A stretch of DNA of 64,000 nt from Theropithecus gelada (taxonomy: Eukaryota > Chordata > Mammalia > Primates > Cercopithecidae): contig NC_037689.1 in the NCBI RefSeq assembly GCF_003255815.1, positions 50,224,933-50,288,932 on the forward strand, given 5' to 3'. A model generated the notes under the pieces. The model did no database searches. It was given only the letters and a program-made list of their open reading frames with translations, and had not been told where the DNA came from. A program made the position numbers and the translations under genes. Below, one piece after another: positions 24,089 through 36,286 of this stretch (position 1 is its first letter; each line of letters begins with the position of its first letter).

Positions 24089-24391
24089 GGGCCAGGCATG
24101 GTGGCTCATGCCTGTAATCCCAGCACTTCGGGAGGCCGAGGTGGGCAGATCACCTGAGGTCAGGAATTTGAGACCAACCTGACCAGCACTGAGAAACCCC
24201 ATCTCTACTAAAAATACAAGATTAGCTGGGTGTGGTAGTGCATGCCTGTAATCCTAGCTACTCGGAGGGCTGAGGCAGGAGAATCACTTGAACCCAGGAG
24301 GCGGAGGTTGCAGTGAGGTGAGTCGAGATCGAGCTATTGCACTCCAGCCTGGGTGACAAGAGTGAAACTCTGTCTCAAAAAAAAAAAAAAA
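24089..24391 (+). mobile_element. Alu SINE, sense, with target-site duplication
   Basis: Full-length Alu. AAGAAACCAGTAC flanks it at 24074-24086 and 24392-24404, identical on both sides. Confidence 0.96.
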
Positions 24392-24404
24392 AAGAAACCA
24401 GTAC

Positions 24405-25952
24405 TTAAACCATAGTACATCCTGAAATATCTTCTATCAGATTTTTCCAAGGTTTTAACAACAGTCATACCCTCAATTCTGCTCCCTATTTCTATGCCCA
24501 GACTGCGTGTTCTGAAAGTTTGCCCTCCCAACAAACTTGTTGGTCATAATTCACTTTCTCCATTTTGTTAAAGACAAATAGAACTAACAGTCAGAGTTTC
24601 AAATAAGCTGTGATAATTAGTTAACTTGCAAACTGAAAAGACTTCCAGGAAAAAAATAAAAGAGAACAAGAGAATGTCAGGTTTCACTTGAGTAGTGCAG
24701 CCTCGGCTTATGAAAATGTTGAGATTTGCATTTGGCTTTTCAAACAACTAAGCATAAGACAAGGGCCACCATTTTTGCTTTTGCCTCACCCAGGGATGCA
24801 AGTGTCCAAGATTAGAAACTCCTGAATAAGTTCACATGGAGGATTATTTAGAAAAAAGCGTTTTAATCATTACATTTTAAAATGTTCTTAGAGCATTGTC
24901 AATGAGGTATAAAGTCTGGGTGAGTAGAAGCTGAAGTATGTAAATCTGCATAATCAAAGAGCTTTGAATAATTATAGCAGAGCTGGATTACAGTAAAATA
25001 TTTTTCTTTATATATCTCTATCTTCCTGTGTGTCATGCTTCAGGCCAATGTTTTGAATGAAATATATAAAACAAAGAGAAACTGTTGCATGAAATATGAA
25101 TGTAATTAATTCATGTAACAAAAACTACATGCCACTTTAAACTACAACTGCAAAAAAGACTAATCCAAGGATTCATAAAAAGTTGTGCTTATCTTAACAG
25201 AAACGCAAAAGACATATTTGTATGCAATAGTGTTAATGAATAACATATTCCAGTCAGTTGATTAAATTGACATTATGAGGTTGAGAATGTGGAAAAGCAA
25301 CAGTTGAACCTATTTAAGTCTAATTTGACTACAGTGAAAGGAATGTTCTGCACAGTTAAAGATTTTGATTAGAGAACTTATAAGGATAAAGTGTTTGAGA
25401 AATGCTTTTTAGAAGCAATGGTTTTAATTAATTAGTGAGAAGTGGAGAGGTCAACAAGAAAAGAGCCACACATGATTAAACTCTTGTCTATCTTGTCTTG
25501 ACGACCAAGAAGTGACAAACGTTAGGAATCACTTAGATAAAAAAGGGAGAATTTTTGGAAGTATACACAGAAAATATGGAAAAATTTAAGATCCTGCTAA
25601 GGTTGCCTGGAAACGGACAATATTGAGGCCACAGTGTTAGCGAAAATGTATAGGAAAAAAAATAATGTATCTGTTGAAATGTTAAAAGTACTGCCTCAAA
25701 TTACCTCAAAATAGTTTTTTTTTTTACATCATTCTAAGTATAATAATGTAGATCCGGATATTTTTATATTTTGTCATTAAGGCTTGTGTGTATTTTAATG
25801 AATCCTATAACTTGTCTCTTCAGTAAAATGGGCATTGTATTAGACAAGTTAATTATGAAACAACCAAAATGCTTCTTCCTTGAGAATTACATTCATTAGT
25901 ACTTTTAAATAATTTAAAAGTATGTTTTCAATGTTAATGACATTTCTTTATA
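24405..25952. other. No gene or recognisable repeat
   Basis: A+T-rich DNA with no frame of interest. T-run at 25715-25724. I see no supported feature. Confidence 0.5.
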
Positions 25953-25965
25953 AAACCTATATTTG

Positions 25966-26261
25966 TGACTGGGCATGGTGGCTCACGCCTGTAATCCCCA
26001 CACTTTGGGAGGCCAAGGCAGGCGGATCACGAGATCAGGAGTTCAAGACCAGCCTGGCCAACATGGTGAAAGCCTTCTCTACTAAAAATACAAAAATTAG
26101 CTGGGCATGGTGGCGCATGCCTGTAATCCCAGCTACCCAGAAGGCTGAAGCAGGAGAATCGCTTGAACCTGGGAGGCAGAGGTTGCAGTGAGCTGAGATT
26201 GTGCCACTGCACTCCAGCCTGGGCGACAGAGCAAGACTCCATCTCAGAATAAATAAATAAG
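25966..26261 (+). mobile_element. Alu SINE, sense, with target-site duplication
   Basis: Full-length Alu with (AAAT)n tail. AAACCTATATTTG is identical at 25953-25965 and 26262-26274. Confidence 0.96.
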
Positions 26262-26394
26262 AAACCTATATTTGCAAATCAAGTTGCAAAAGCCTCAGAA
26301 GGAAACAATGAACAAAGAGGATAAAAGACTTAGCCAAATTGAGCTCCTGGTTGTCTCTGGGATGTTATTAAATTAGGGTAAGCAAAAATCAAAT

Positions 26395-26475
26395 CCAATT
26401 AAATCAGCAAAGATTTCTTGAGTGTTTATTGTGCATCAGGCACTGTACTGAGCACTAATGATTCAGACAGGAGTA
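26395..26475 (+). repeat. L2/MIR-like fragment
   Basis: AGCAAAGATTTCTTGAGTGTTTATTGTGCATCAGGCACTGTACTGAGCACTAATGATTCAGACAGG is a close variant of the common L2/MIR3 phrase. Confidence 0.5.
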
Positions 26476-26620
26476 AGTCATGTTAAGGCTAATATTCTGC
26501 AAAAGGTGTTACTTAACAAGTTTTGCATTTAGGGGCCCAGATTAATATCTGTATTAGCAAAGTTGGATCTAGAGGTCCAACTTCAATAGTACCCAGAGTG
26601 TGTCCACCTTCCCACCCAAC

Positions 26621-27157
26621 TGTTACCAGTAGAGGATCTTGACTTCAAGTTGTCCAGATTCTTGGCATTTTGAATAAGGAACCGAACAAAACGCACAGCA
26701 AAGCAAGGAAAGAATGAAGCAACGAAAGAGCAAAAGCAGAGATTTATTGAAAATGAAAGTACACTCCACAGTGTGGGAGTTGCCCTAGCAGCATCTCAAG
26801 GGCCCCGGATATAGAATCTTCTAGGGTCCAAGTACCTGCTAGAGGTTTCCCATTGGCCACTTTTTGTTGTTACCTCATATAAATGAAGTGGTGGCCTGCA
26901 ATCAGTCTGATTGGTTGCAGAAAGCCAACCAATCAGAGGCTGAAGTTACACTCCTATGCAAACGTCTGATTGGTTGCTTTCTGCAGAGGTACTTTCAATT
27001 TTCCATCTGCCGTGCCGAATAGGTGGGAGTTTGCAATGGAGGTAGCCTATGGTTACTTAGGCTTGGAAAATTAGGATTTTCCTTTCAATTTAGTTCTAGG
27101 AAGTCACCGTGAAATGGCCTTACGTTCCTTGCCTCCAGACCCTGCTCTCCTGCCTCA
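26621..27157 (-). mobile_element. ERV solo LTR, antisense
   Basis: Read on the minus strand it opens TGAGGCAGGAGAGCAGGGTC, has opposed CCAAT boxes, a TTTATATGAGG element, the polyadenylation signal CAATAAATC (complement at about 26739-26747) and ends CTCTACTGGTAACA. Flanks CAAC (26617-26620) and CAAT (27158-27161) fit a 4-bp target-site duplication with one change. Probably ERV1 class; I cannot name the family. Inactive promoter remnant. Confidence 0.7.
26907..26976. promoter_or_regulatory. Clustered CCAAT motifs with perfect inverted repeat
   Basis: CTGATTGGTTG (26907-26917) and CAACCAATCAG (26926-26936) form an 11-bp perfect inverted repeat around an 8-nt loop. The same CTGATTGGTTG occurs a third time at 26966-26976. 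These are CCAAT/NF-Y type motifs in the LTR's U3 portion. Binding is inferred from motif only. Confidence 0.6.
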
Positions 27158-27161
27158 CAAT

Positions 27162-28726
27162 TATACTGAATACCTATATGACCTGCAAGACAGTACTGGC
27201 ACATGTCATAGTTTACTTCATTAACTTATATTGTGGTCAAATAAAGGAAATATTAGTTTCTCAATGTTTAAAAGGTTTAAACATAAAGATTAATATTTTT
27301 AATAACTTGCCCCTGTTATTTATCTATGTATCTGTAAGCAGATAAAGACATATGCTTAACCTTGGATATGAACTTCAGGCTATGGTTTGTTATTGTCACT
27401 GGTTTTTCTAATATATCATCTTACTTTTCTCACCATGTTGGGTGATTAATAAATGTATGTCATATCAGTAGTGGATGAGGAATTACTGAATATCATGAAA
27501 CAGATAGGTACTTAAGATAACTGTCTGTCTTCAGTTCTATTTACCTATCTAGGTTCTATTGGTCCTTTTTTCTAATTTCAAAACTGATTTGCAATGGAAT
27601 ATTTATTTATTTTAATAAGTATTAAAATGTGTTTAGAAATCGTACTTTTTATACAATTGTAATTTTATTTTGATTTTTAAAATAAAATGATAATCAATTA
27701 TATTAACAGGGCTTTGCTTCTCTCCAGTATGCTGTACACAGTCCTTCAACCAGTTCTGCATAACTATGAAAAGAATTCACCCTACATATCATCATAGTGT
27801 AGTTGCTACGCTCTATGCTGGATTCTCATCTGCTTATGTAATATGTTTTGTGTACGCTAATCAAGATGCTTTGATGGAGACATTTTAAAAATCCTACTCA
27901 AATTTGGGGAATGAAGTTTAAACTGCAGACTGAATCCTGCTTAAAAACAGATAAACTGATGAACAAAAACATGAATGTTATGATACATCTTGTGTACTAC
28001 AACTAAATATTCCTTCCGACTGTTAGAGCTTAGGTATTTTCTGTCTTTCCATTTCACTTCTAATATTATGTGAACCTTGCTATTTTATAATAAAACCCCA
28101 CATACTTCTACATAAATATGGCTAAGAGTATATACATGTATCTCAGATCCCTCTTGAATCTCCAACAAAATGACAGTTAGGGAATTGAATATGTTATAAA
28201 CCCAGAAAGACATTGAGAATGGGAGCGAGGATAACACTGGACAAAATATGTCATCCGATTTGTGGAAGAGGAAAGGCAAATGGAAGAGTTATACCTCATT
28301 AAGGGCCCCTAAGGAAACTATTATAAAACCTAAGTGCTACAGAGGGAGATACTGATGAGTAACAAGTCTATTTACAGAACGCTGGAGGGCACAGGACTTG
28401 GTAACAGCTAGCATTGAGGACTGAGGTAAAGCAGTCAGGTGACTACTCCAATCACAAAACTTTCAGATGCTAGAGGCTTTTCTGTGGAGAAAATAAACAT
28501 CAGAGAATCGAAATTCTGGGAGGATGAGAGAAGTAGTTAACCTAAAACAGGGAGTTGTCTACATAGCAAATATTGAAAAATACAGCTTCCAACACCAGTG
28601 TGTCAATACACTACCTAAACACCTTCAGATAGGAAATTAGAGTTTTCTTCTGCGAAGAAACTAAATATCCACTGAGAAAAAGCTTACTAATATCAAAAAT
28701 AAAGTTCCTCCTCTAATTACCTTAGA
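27162..28726. other. No gene or recognisable repeat
   Basis: A+T-rich unassigned DNA. The 78-codon frame at 27109-27345 begins inside the LTR and has no motif. Confidence 0.5.
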
Positions 28727-28945
28727 ACTATGGCCTGCAGGCCAAATCTAGCCAACAGCATGTTTTTATAAATAAACTTTTATTGGAAATCAGCCCTACC
28801 CATTCACTGCATACTATCTGTGGCTATTCTCACCGTACAATGTCAGGGTTGAATACTTGTAATGGAAAACAAGTGACCCATGAAGCCTAAAATATTTACT
28901 CTCTGGCCCCTTACAGAAAAAGTTTGCTAACTGCTCTAGAGAAAA
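28727..28945 (-). mobile_element. MER20-like hAT DNA transposon
   Basis: On the minus strand it reads AGCAAACTTTTTCTGTAAGG... and ...AATAAAAGTTTATTTATAAAAACATG then GGCTAGATTTGGCCTGCAGGCCATAG, matching MER20 from end to end at about full length (219 bp). Non-autonomous, inactive. Confidence 0.8.
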
Positions 28946-30132
28946 ATCTCAATGGATAATCCCCATGTATATTGAACTAACAATTAATTTTTAGTGCCTT
29001 AATTAAATATAAAGAGAACAACAAGAATCATGATACATTGCAGATAATTTTCTAACACAGAAGACTTAGATTAAAAAGCAAAAACCACCAAATTTTTTAA
29101 AAAGAAAAACTTTCTACAAAAAGATAAGAAAATATGCAAGATGGAATATAAAAATAAAACGAAAATATAAAAAATCTATTATTGTGACTCTTAGAGAAAG
29201 CTGAATGGAATGGTTATTTAATGAAGTAGCAGGGAGTAGGTTTGGAGATGGTAGTCAGACACGCAAGACTAAAATAGTTTACTTCCTGTGTACACTTACT
29301 GAAGATGTGCCTGGAAATGTGTTTTAACAAAAGGGAAAGAAAAACATAAGCAATCAGGGAGAAGGAGATTTGCGATAATAGTGAAGTAAAGTCTCAGAAT
29401 GACAAGGAGCACAAGCATTCAAGAACAATTGCCGAGTGAACAGAAAGGATGGGTATCTGAGGAACAAAGAGATCTTGGAAAATAAAATGTAACAGATAGT
29501 GTGTTGAGAATTATGTTTGATCACTTGGGGAAAATAGCAATACATTTGTGAGAGATCTGTTGAAGCATTTGGAAAATACTGATAGATATTCAGAAAAACA
29601 AACAAATTTAATAACATGACTTATGAATGTCAGGATAAATAAAAGTGTTATGAGAAATAAAGTGTATTAAAGTACAATAATTGGTTAAGGGGAAAGCATT
29701 TTGATTAATTATATTGAGAAACTGTGAAGAGGAAAACTGTCCCATTCATATCACACAATACCTTGCCTATTTTCCTTATATCACCTATAGCCCTTTATCA
29801 CGTATCTCCCCTATAGAATGGAAGTGTTATGAAAAGAGGCACTTGTCTGTTTTGTTTATCTGTGTTTCCAGAGCCTGGAGTAATGCTTAACATATAGTAG
29901 GTACCCAGAAAATGTTCGTTGAAAAAATGAGTAAAGAAGATGGCAGGAAAGCTTAAATGTTAATGAAACTACATTGGGAATGTCTAAATGTGATAAATCA
30001 AAAAATAGCAGTGTAAGCACATTAGTTAGAAATTTGGAGATAAATTCCAAAGAAAGCATGGAAAGGGATTAGGAGGTGTGTTGTTTCTGGGAAGCAGGAC
30101 TGAAATAAGAAGTCCATAATAAAATGAGGGTG
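28946..30132. other. No gene; A-rich stretch and L2-like end
   Basis: Unassigned. 29790-29935 (AGAGGCACTTGTCTGTTTTGTTTATCTGTGTTTCCAGAGCCTGGAGTAATGC...ATAGTAGGTACCCAG) resembles an L2 3' end. The 87-codon minus-strand frame at 29354-29617 has no motif. Confidence 0.45.
29790..29935 (+). repeat. L2 3'-end fragment
   Basis: Carries the L2 phrases CAGAGCCTGGAGTAATGC and ACATATAGTAGGTACCCAGAAAATG in order. Confidence 0.5.
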
Positions 30133-30133
30133 G

Positions 30134-30380
30134 GGCTGGGCGCGGTGGCTCATGCCTGTAATCCCCAGAGATCAGGAGTTCGAGACCAGCCTGACCAACA
30201 TGGTGAAACCCTGTCCCTACTAAAAATACAAAAATTAGCCAGGTGTGGTGGCAGGCGCCTAAGTCTCAGCTAGTCGGGAGGCTGAGGCAGGAGAATCACT
30301 TGAACCTGGGAGGTGGAGGTCGCAGCAAGCCGAGATTGTACCACTGCACTCCAGCCTGGGTGACAGAGTGAGGCTGGGAG
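30134..30380 (+). mobile_element. Alu SINE, sense, internally deleted
   Basis: Starts GGCTGGGCGCGGTGGCTC and jumps from GTAATCCCCAG directly to AGATCAGGAGTTCGAG, losing about 40 bases of the left monomer. The 3' end lacks the usual CTCCATCTC and merges into GAGGCTGGGAG. Confidence 0.92.
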
Positions 30381-30911
30381 AAAAATGAGAATATAGTAGT
30401 TTTCATTAAAAACATTATATATTTAATTTTTAGTGATATGCATGCATTATCTAGGTAAAAAATAAAAATGAATTTGAAATTTTCTTTAATTTAAATTTTA
30501 CAAAATTCAAAGGAAGTACTCAGGTCTATGATGATCTAGTATCTTTCAATACAGAAATTCAAGTAAAAAAACATTAATAGAATACTCATTAAGAAAGTAT
30601 TCTTTACCTTAAGCCAATGACATTCAATTGTTTCATGCTATAAAACCCTTTGATATTCATTTCAGATTATAATATAATTACTTGGCAAAAGTACATATAC
30701 ATTTGTTTTCATATTAGACTGGGTTTCAATTAAATGTATGGGAAATTTTAGTGTCTAAAATTACTTCTTGACATAATTATTAATTATAGATTACCTTGAA
30801 TTTTTTAGTTTTTTAAGTTCTTTTAAATGCATTATCTAATTAGATTCTCTCAGCAAAAATAGGAAGACAGTATAACAATATTTCATCTCATGGAATTTGG
30901 ATTAAGATACA

Positions 30912-31211
30912 GGCCGGGCGCGGTGGCTCAAGCCTGTAATCCCAGCACTTTGGGAGGCCGAGATGGGCGGATCACGAGGTCAGGAGATCGAGACCATCCT
31001 GGCGAACACAGTGAAACCCCGTCTCTACTAAGAAATACAAAAAATAGCCGGGCGAGATGGCGGGCGCCTGTAGTCCCAGCTACTCGGGAGGCTGAGGCCG
31101 GAGAATGGCGTGAACCCGGGAGGCGGAGCTTGCAGTGAGCTGAGATCCGGCCACTGCACTCCAGCCTGGGCTACAGAGCGAGACTCCGTCTCAAAAAAAA
31201 AAAAAAAAAAA
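30912..31211 (+). mobile_element. Young AluY (Old World monkey type), sense
   Basis: Close to consensus over its whole length. It carries GGCTCAAGCC in the left arm and GAGATCCGGCCACTG in the right arm, which I know as features of cercopithecid AluY lineages. Target-site duplication AAGATACA at 30904-30911 and 31212-31219. The frames at 30890-31138 (plus) and 31028-31249 (minus) are Alu translations. Confidence 0.96.
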
Positions 31212-31365
31212 AAGATACAAAGCCTGGTTTCCAGTCCTGCCTCTTCCATTTAGTTATTGAACTTTCAGCAAATTACATTGCTGTTCTTAGCATCAGTTTC
31301 ATTCTTAGTAACAAGACCACAATATTTTTGTTTTGTAAAAATTATATGAGACAATGTAGGAAAGA

Positions 31366-31423
31366 GCATATAGCAGTTATTTACAGTAAACAGGGCATAT
31401 AGCAGTTATTTACCGATACAGTA
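31366..31423. repeat. 29-bp tandem duplication
   Basis: GCATATAGCAGTTATTTAC begins two consecutive copies at 31366 and 31395; the second carries an extra CGATA before CAGTAAA. Confidence 0.85.
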
Positions 31424-32004
31424 AATGGTATCAAATAATCTTTAAAGATTTGCTAAAGAATGTATTATATATTCTCCAAAGTCGTTCTTTGTCCATATAC
31501 ATAATATTTTATGAAAGATCCTAAAGAAAAACCCAGATATTTTTCCTCTAACTGAACTGTTTTTGTTACAAAATTGTTAGAGAAATTGTAATATACTGAA
31601 AAGAAAACAGTTTTAAGACTCACTGGTTTCTAGAGGTCCAAACTCTTGCCGTATGGCCAAATTTTGTCTATAGAACTGTTGTATTTGGTTTGTTAGTATG
31701 TTTGTGTAATTTTTGAGGGCGTATGAATGAGGCATATAGTCTCGTATTTATCACAGTCCCATGATTCCTTTTATCCACATGAATGCTGATGATTATTTTA
31801 GCATCTGGCCCCTGAAGGCATTTTAAAGTACTGCTTACTCACTACTCTACTTCCAAGCAACAATTCTCCTTCATTCCCCCTACTAACTTCAATGTCAGTG
31901 CTCTCTTAGGTCTGACTATTTCTTGGGATATTGATGGAAAGGTATATTGTTCCCCTTCCCTCTTGTCCCCAACACTCCTGGAACTATTAAGGTATAGGTC
32001 ATAT
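31424..32004. other. No gene or recognisable repeat
   Basis: Unassigned A+T-rich DNA. The 72-codon minus-strand frame at 31842-32060 overlaps the following LTR. Confidence 0.5.
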
Positions 32005-32369
32005 CTTAGTCCATTCTGGCTACTGTAACAAAATATCATAGACTGGTGACTTATATACAACTTAAGTTAGTTGCTCACAGTTCTAAAGGGTAGTAAGTAT
32101 AAGATCAAGGTGCTGGCAGATCTGGTGTCTGGTGAGGGCACTCTTTCAGTTTGCAGATGACCACCTTCTCATTGTATCCTCAGGTGTCAGAGAACAGAGA
32201 AAGAGAAAGCTCTCATGTCTCTTCTAATAAGGGCACTAATCCCATCATGAGGGGATCCACCTTCATGACCTAATCTCCTCCCAAAGGCTCCCATCTCCTA
32301 ACATCATCACCCTGGGGATTAGAATTTCAACATAAATATTGGGGGGATGCAAACATTCAAACCATAGCA
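32005..32369 (-). mobile_element. MLT1/MST-like MaLR LTR, antisense
   Basis: TCTTAGTCCATTCTGGCTACTGTAACAAAATATCATAGACTGG is the complement of a MaLR LTR 3' end; CTCATGTCTCTTCTAATAAGGGCACTAATCCCATC and CTTCATGACCTAATCTCCTCCCAAAGGC give the middle; it ends near ATGCAAACATTCAAACCATAGCAG. Confidence 0.7.
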
Positions 32370-32639
32370 GGCCAAGAATTCTTATCACATAGATTAGTTT
32401 AAAAATTGAGCTAATATCTATCTTATTACAAAATCCTATCAAAATCCTGATCTCATGATATTATCTCAGTTACTTTAGAGCAGCAGAATTTGTAAAGTGT
32501 TTTCATCCTGCTTTCCTCAACCCTGAAGCACACTTGCCTTCCACCACCAATTTCTGCTCATGTTTGTCTTAGTGGTATGTGGCACTGCTCTAATATTCAT
32601 GATACCAACAGTTAATTTTATCAAGAATTCATTACATAT

Positions 32640-32800
32640 ACTAAACATGCTACATGGATTATCTTATTTAAGCTTCTCAACTATATTATGAGGCATGTAC
32701 TGTTACTAGTCCCATTTTATAGATGAGAAAATGCATGCTAATACAGGTTAGAAAACCTGCACAGAGTCATACTGTTAACACAAGCCCTAGTCATTTGCGT
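32640..32800 (+). repeat. MIR SINE fragment
   Basis: ATCTTATTTAAGCTTCTCAACTATATTATGAGGCATGTACTGTTACTAGTCCCATTTTATAGATGAGAAAATG is the MIR core in order. Confidence 0.65.
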
Positions 32801-34235
32801 TCCAAGTCTGTACTTTCCTAACAGGAAATATAATAAAGTTATTTGGAGATGTCTATTTTTTCTATTTTCTGTAACTATAGTTTGATGTTTTGCCCACTCT
32901 AGTTTGGAAATAAGTAAAGGTTACTCTATGAAAAATGTATCTTGAGAAAATGGTATTCTATGCTACTGAGCTGAAAGATTATCATCTGTCAACTGCTATG
33001 CAGGATTAGGGTTACCACCACATTGTTGACTGCTGCCACAAGATAACCAGACCAACACAACAAATAACTGCAGCGTAACAGGCAACATAGTACCAAAAAT
33101 CATTATATGTGAAACAAAACCTACTCTTGCACAGTTTTGCTACTGGAATATTTCTTGCCGTTATGCTCAAATAATGGAACTTAAAATACTTTCAACTTCC
33201 CCAGGCCTTTCTAAATAAAAAAACCTAGTGACAATTCATTGTATTGTTGCTTTTGAAAATATAATTAACTTTTTGTTTGTAATGCTCACCCAGGAAATAT
33301 ACAGTACTGATTACAGAGTAAAAAGATTACCATAAAGATATTCCCCCTCTTATTAGAAAAATATGCCTATAAATATTTCAGTACATTTTCAGTCATATAT
33401 GTGCATTTTTAAAATAAGAGATTCAGAAGCCCACATTTTTATTATGACATTTCTCCTAACCAGCTGTGTGATGACAGGCATCTCTGGGAATTCCTAGCCT
33501 TCAGGTTTCTCTTCTTTAGACACAAGTTGGCCTTCATATCTCTTGGATTCTGTCCATCTCTAAAGGTCAGTGATTCTAGCTCTTGTAAGAGAGTCACTGA
33601 AATGATCTGGAAGATAAAATAGTTTTTACTTGAGGTTAGAATAAGCTGACCAGGACTCTGGAAGGCTAATGAGGATACCATTAAGGATTTTTTATTGTCT
33701 TATATGTTTATTATATTTATCTTAACATTTTTGCAAAATAAATTCCCTGAAGATGAGGATATTTACTTTATTTTCTCAATATCTCGATAGTATCTAAAAA
33801 GCTATGTTGAGCATAGAAAAACATTTCTGATAATAATATAAACCAAAAAGTAGTTTAAAACATGTCTTGAAATATAATTATAAAACAATGAGGAGAAAGG
33901 ACAAAATCTTATCTATAAAACGTGTTCCAATAGCAAAATATATAAAGATACGTTAGCTTATATATTCCCTGCAATTATCAAACAATAACTTAGGTATTTA
34001 TTTTGAAACAATAATATAATATGCAATTAAACATGAATTCAGTATTCGCTTGCTAATTAAAATGCTCTACAAATGGAATTTATTTACAGTCATGACTGAA
34101 CTCAAACATTCATTAAATTGGACCATCTATCATTCTGTTAGGAGTTTATTAAACATTAAGCTGTTAATAAGTGTCAGACACTTTTAAATGTAAAATATTA
34201 TCTAAATAGGTAACTCTAAAAGTATATAAGAAAGG
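32801..34235. other. No gene or recognisable repeat
   Basis: Unassigned A+T-rich DNA; 79-codon minus-strand frame at 33442-33681 has no motif. Confidence 0.5.
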
Positions 34236-34370
34236 AATTTTTTTTTTTTTTTGAGACAGAATTTCACTCTTGTCACCCAGGATGGAGTGCAATGACACGA
34301 TCTTGGCTCACTGCAACCTCCGCCTCCCGGGTTCAAGTGATTCTCCTGCCTCAGCCTCCCAAGTAGCTGG
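34236..34370 (-). mobile_element. Alu SINE, 5'-truncated, antisense
   Basis: Poly-T, then GAGACAGAATTTCACTC to CCTCCCAAGTAGCTGG, where it stops abruptly: only the 3' monomer side is present. Typical of a truncated insertion. Confidence 0.9.
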
Positions 34371-34615
34371 AAAGAGACTTTATTAACTTTGTGCAACACA
34401 TGATTCGAAGGTCCCTTATTCTGAAAAAGATACTATGACAATTGGTGAAAATTAAATAAGGTCTTCAAATGAACCAATATTATCGTATCAATGATCATTT
34501 TCAATAATTACAGTGTGGTTATGACTGTTCTTTTAAATACTTTGATGTATTAGGGATAAAGAAACATCATGCCTTCTTCAACTTACTGTCAAGCAATTTA
34601 GAAAAAAAAAAAAAG

Positions 34616-34818
34616 TTGATATGGCTGTGTCCCCACCCAAATCTCAACTTGAATTGTGTCTCCCAGAATTCCCACATGTTGTGGGAGAGACCCAGAGGGA
34701 GATAACTGAATCATGGGGACCAGTCTTCCTCATATTAGTCTCATGATAGTGAATAAGTCTGTATCATATTCATGATAGTGAATATGTCTGTATCAGCAGT
34801 GCTAAAATGGACTAATAA
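34616..34818 (+). mobile_element. MST/THE1-type MaLR LTR, large internal deletion
   Basis: Starts TTGATATGGCTGTGTCCCC and ends AAAATGGACTAATAAAG, but about the middle half of the LTR is missing. The join occurs at GTCT, which is present on both sides in the intact sister copy at 36287. A 29-bp unit (TCATGATAGTGAATA...) is duplicated in tandem at 34741-34769 and 34770-34797, right at the deletion. Confidence 0.8.
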
Positions 34819-35972
34819 AGCATGAATACAGAGAAAGAGAGCATGCTAATATTTGGGAAATCTGAGTGAACGATATACAAAAATGATTTGTACTATTGTA
34901 ACTTGTCTGTAAGTCTGAATCTATGTGAAAATAATTTTTAAACTTTTAGATCTATTATTTGATGATAAAAATACATGTAACAACATGGAAATTTAGTGAT
35001 AATTGAGGTATGTTCTATTTGTAAAAGACAGCAATCATGTTTTTAAGTCCTTCAACAAATATTTAATAAGTACCATGTATTACATCCTCTTCTGTGTTAA
35101 AAATAATAACTGTGAAAAAAACCATCAAAAATCCCAGCCTTTATAAAACTTAAATTTTCTGAAAGCTTAGATCTTCTTATAGTGTCAGTGAACTGGGCAA
35201 GCCATTTGTCTAAGTGAATCATTTCTCAGTTTCTTAATCACATTTTCAGTAGCTTGAAATATTCTTCCAATAAAAATAACTCAAATAATTCCTTTAGCTT
35301 GAACGTTATTGCTCCACCCAGTTCCCTCAGTGATGACCAAACTTTGAATCATTAAAAAGATCTCTGGAAATCTAAATTTTGACCATTTTTAGTAGTTAAT
35401 TAATGAGTACATATTTTATCATGATTTTCTCTTTCTTTCACCAAATTGCTAACCTTCAACACATTTGTTTTCTAAATCTACATTTTCTTTATGCATCCAG
35501 AACTTCAAAAATTATTATGAGTTTAATTTTATTGTCGACTTTTTATTGTTATTACTGTATTTTATTTTGAAAAAATTATTTTACCCATCACATATAGACT
35601 AAATATTATCCACTTAACTGAGAAAAGACAAACAATGCAAATGTAATTTTTCAAAAAATGTGCTTGAAAGAAAATGTCATTACTAAATGTAGGAGAGGAG
35701 TCCAAAACACAGATCTGTGGTAATGATGGCTTAGAAAAGAAAGTGTGAAAGTATCTAAGACTATGATAAAAATGGATTTATAAAGGCCAAGCATCCCACA
35801 GAAGTCAGCTGAGTGAAGCTCAAAGAGCTCAGGAACAGAAGAAGAAAGGAACAAGGGTTCTACAGGAACTAAGAAATGCTTATTATGCCATCCAGGTGAC
35901 CGCTCAGGGCTTCAGTGCCTAATTTGGACTATAGACAAAGGAGCTGAAACTATTGCTCTTAAATTTCAGATG
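34819..35972. other. No gene; weak L2-like text near 35040
   Basis: CCTTCAACAAATATTTAATAAGTACCATGTATTACATCCTCTTCTGTG at 35047 hints at an L2/MIR3 remnant. Otherwise unassigned. Confidence 0.4.
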
Positions 35973-36010
35973 CCAAGTACCTACTGAGACACCAAGTACC
36001 TACTGAGATA
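35973..36010. repeat. 19-bp tandem duplication
   Basis: CCAAGTACCTACTGAGACA is followed directly by the same unit with one change at the end (35973-35991, 35992-36010). Confidence 0.9.
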
Positions 36011-36205
36011 CCCACGCAGCAGTGTGCCTGGGTATGAATATGAAAATAGGAGTCAGTGTGGTGGGGACACTGATTAAGCCCTAGAAACACATATATAACT
36101 TTCCACATTTGACACATACGTGTATACCATTTTCTTGTACACATCAATATTGTCTACCACAGGACAGAAACCTTCTATCTAAATTCCTGAATGGCAAAGG
36201 AATGA

Positions 36206-36267
36206 CATCACCATCATCATAACCATCACCATCACTATCACCACCACCACCACCACCATCACCATCT
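36206..36267. repeat. (CAT/CAC)n trinucleotide microsatellite
   Basis: Mixed CAT and CAC units, with six CAC in a row at 36239-36257. Confidence 0.95.
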
Positions 36268-36286
36268 TCTCTAATTATTTGGGAGA

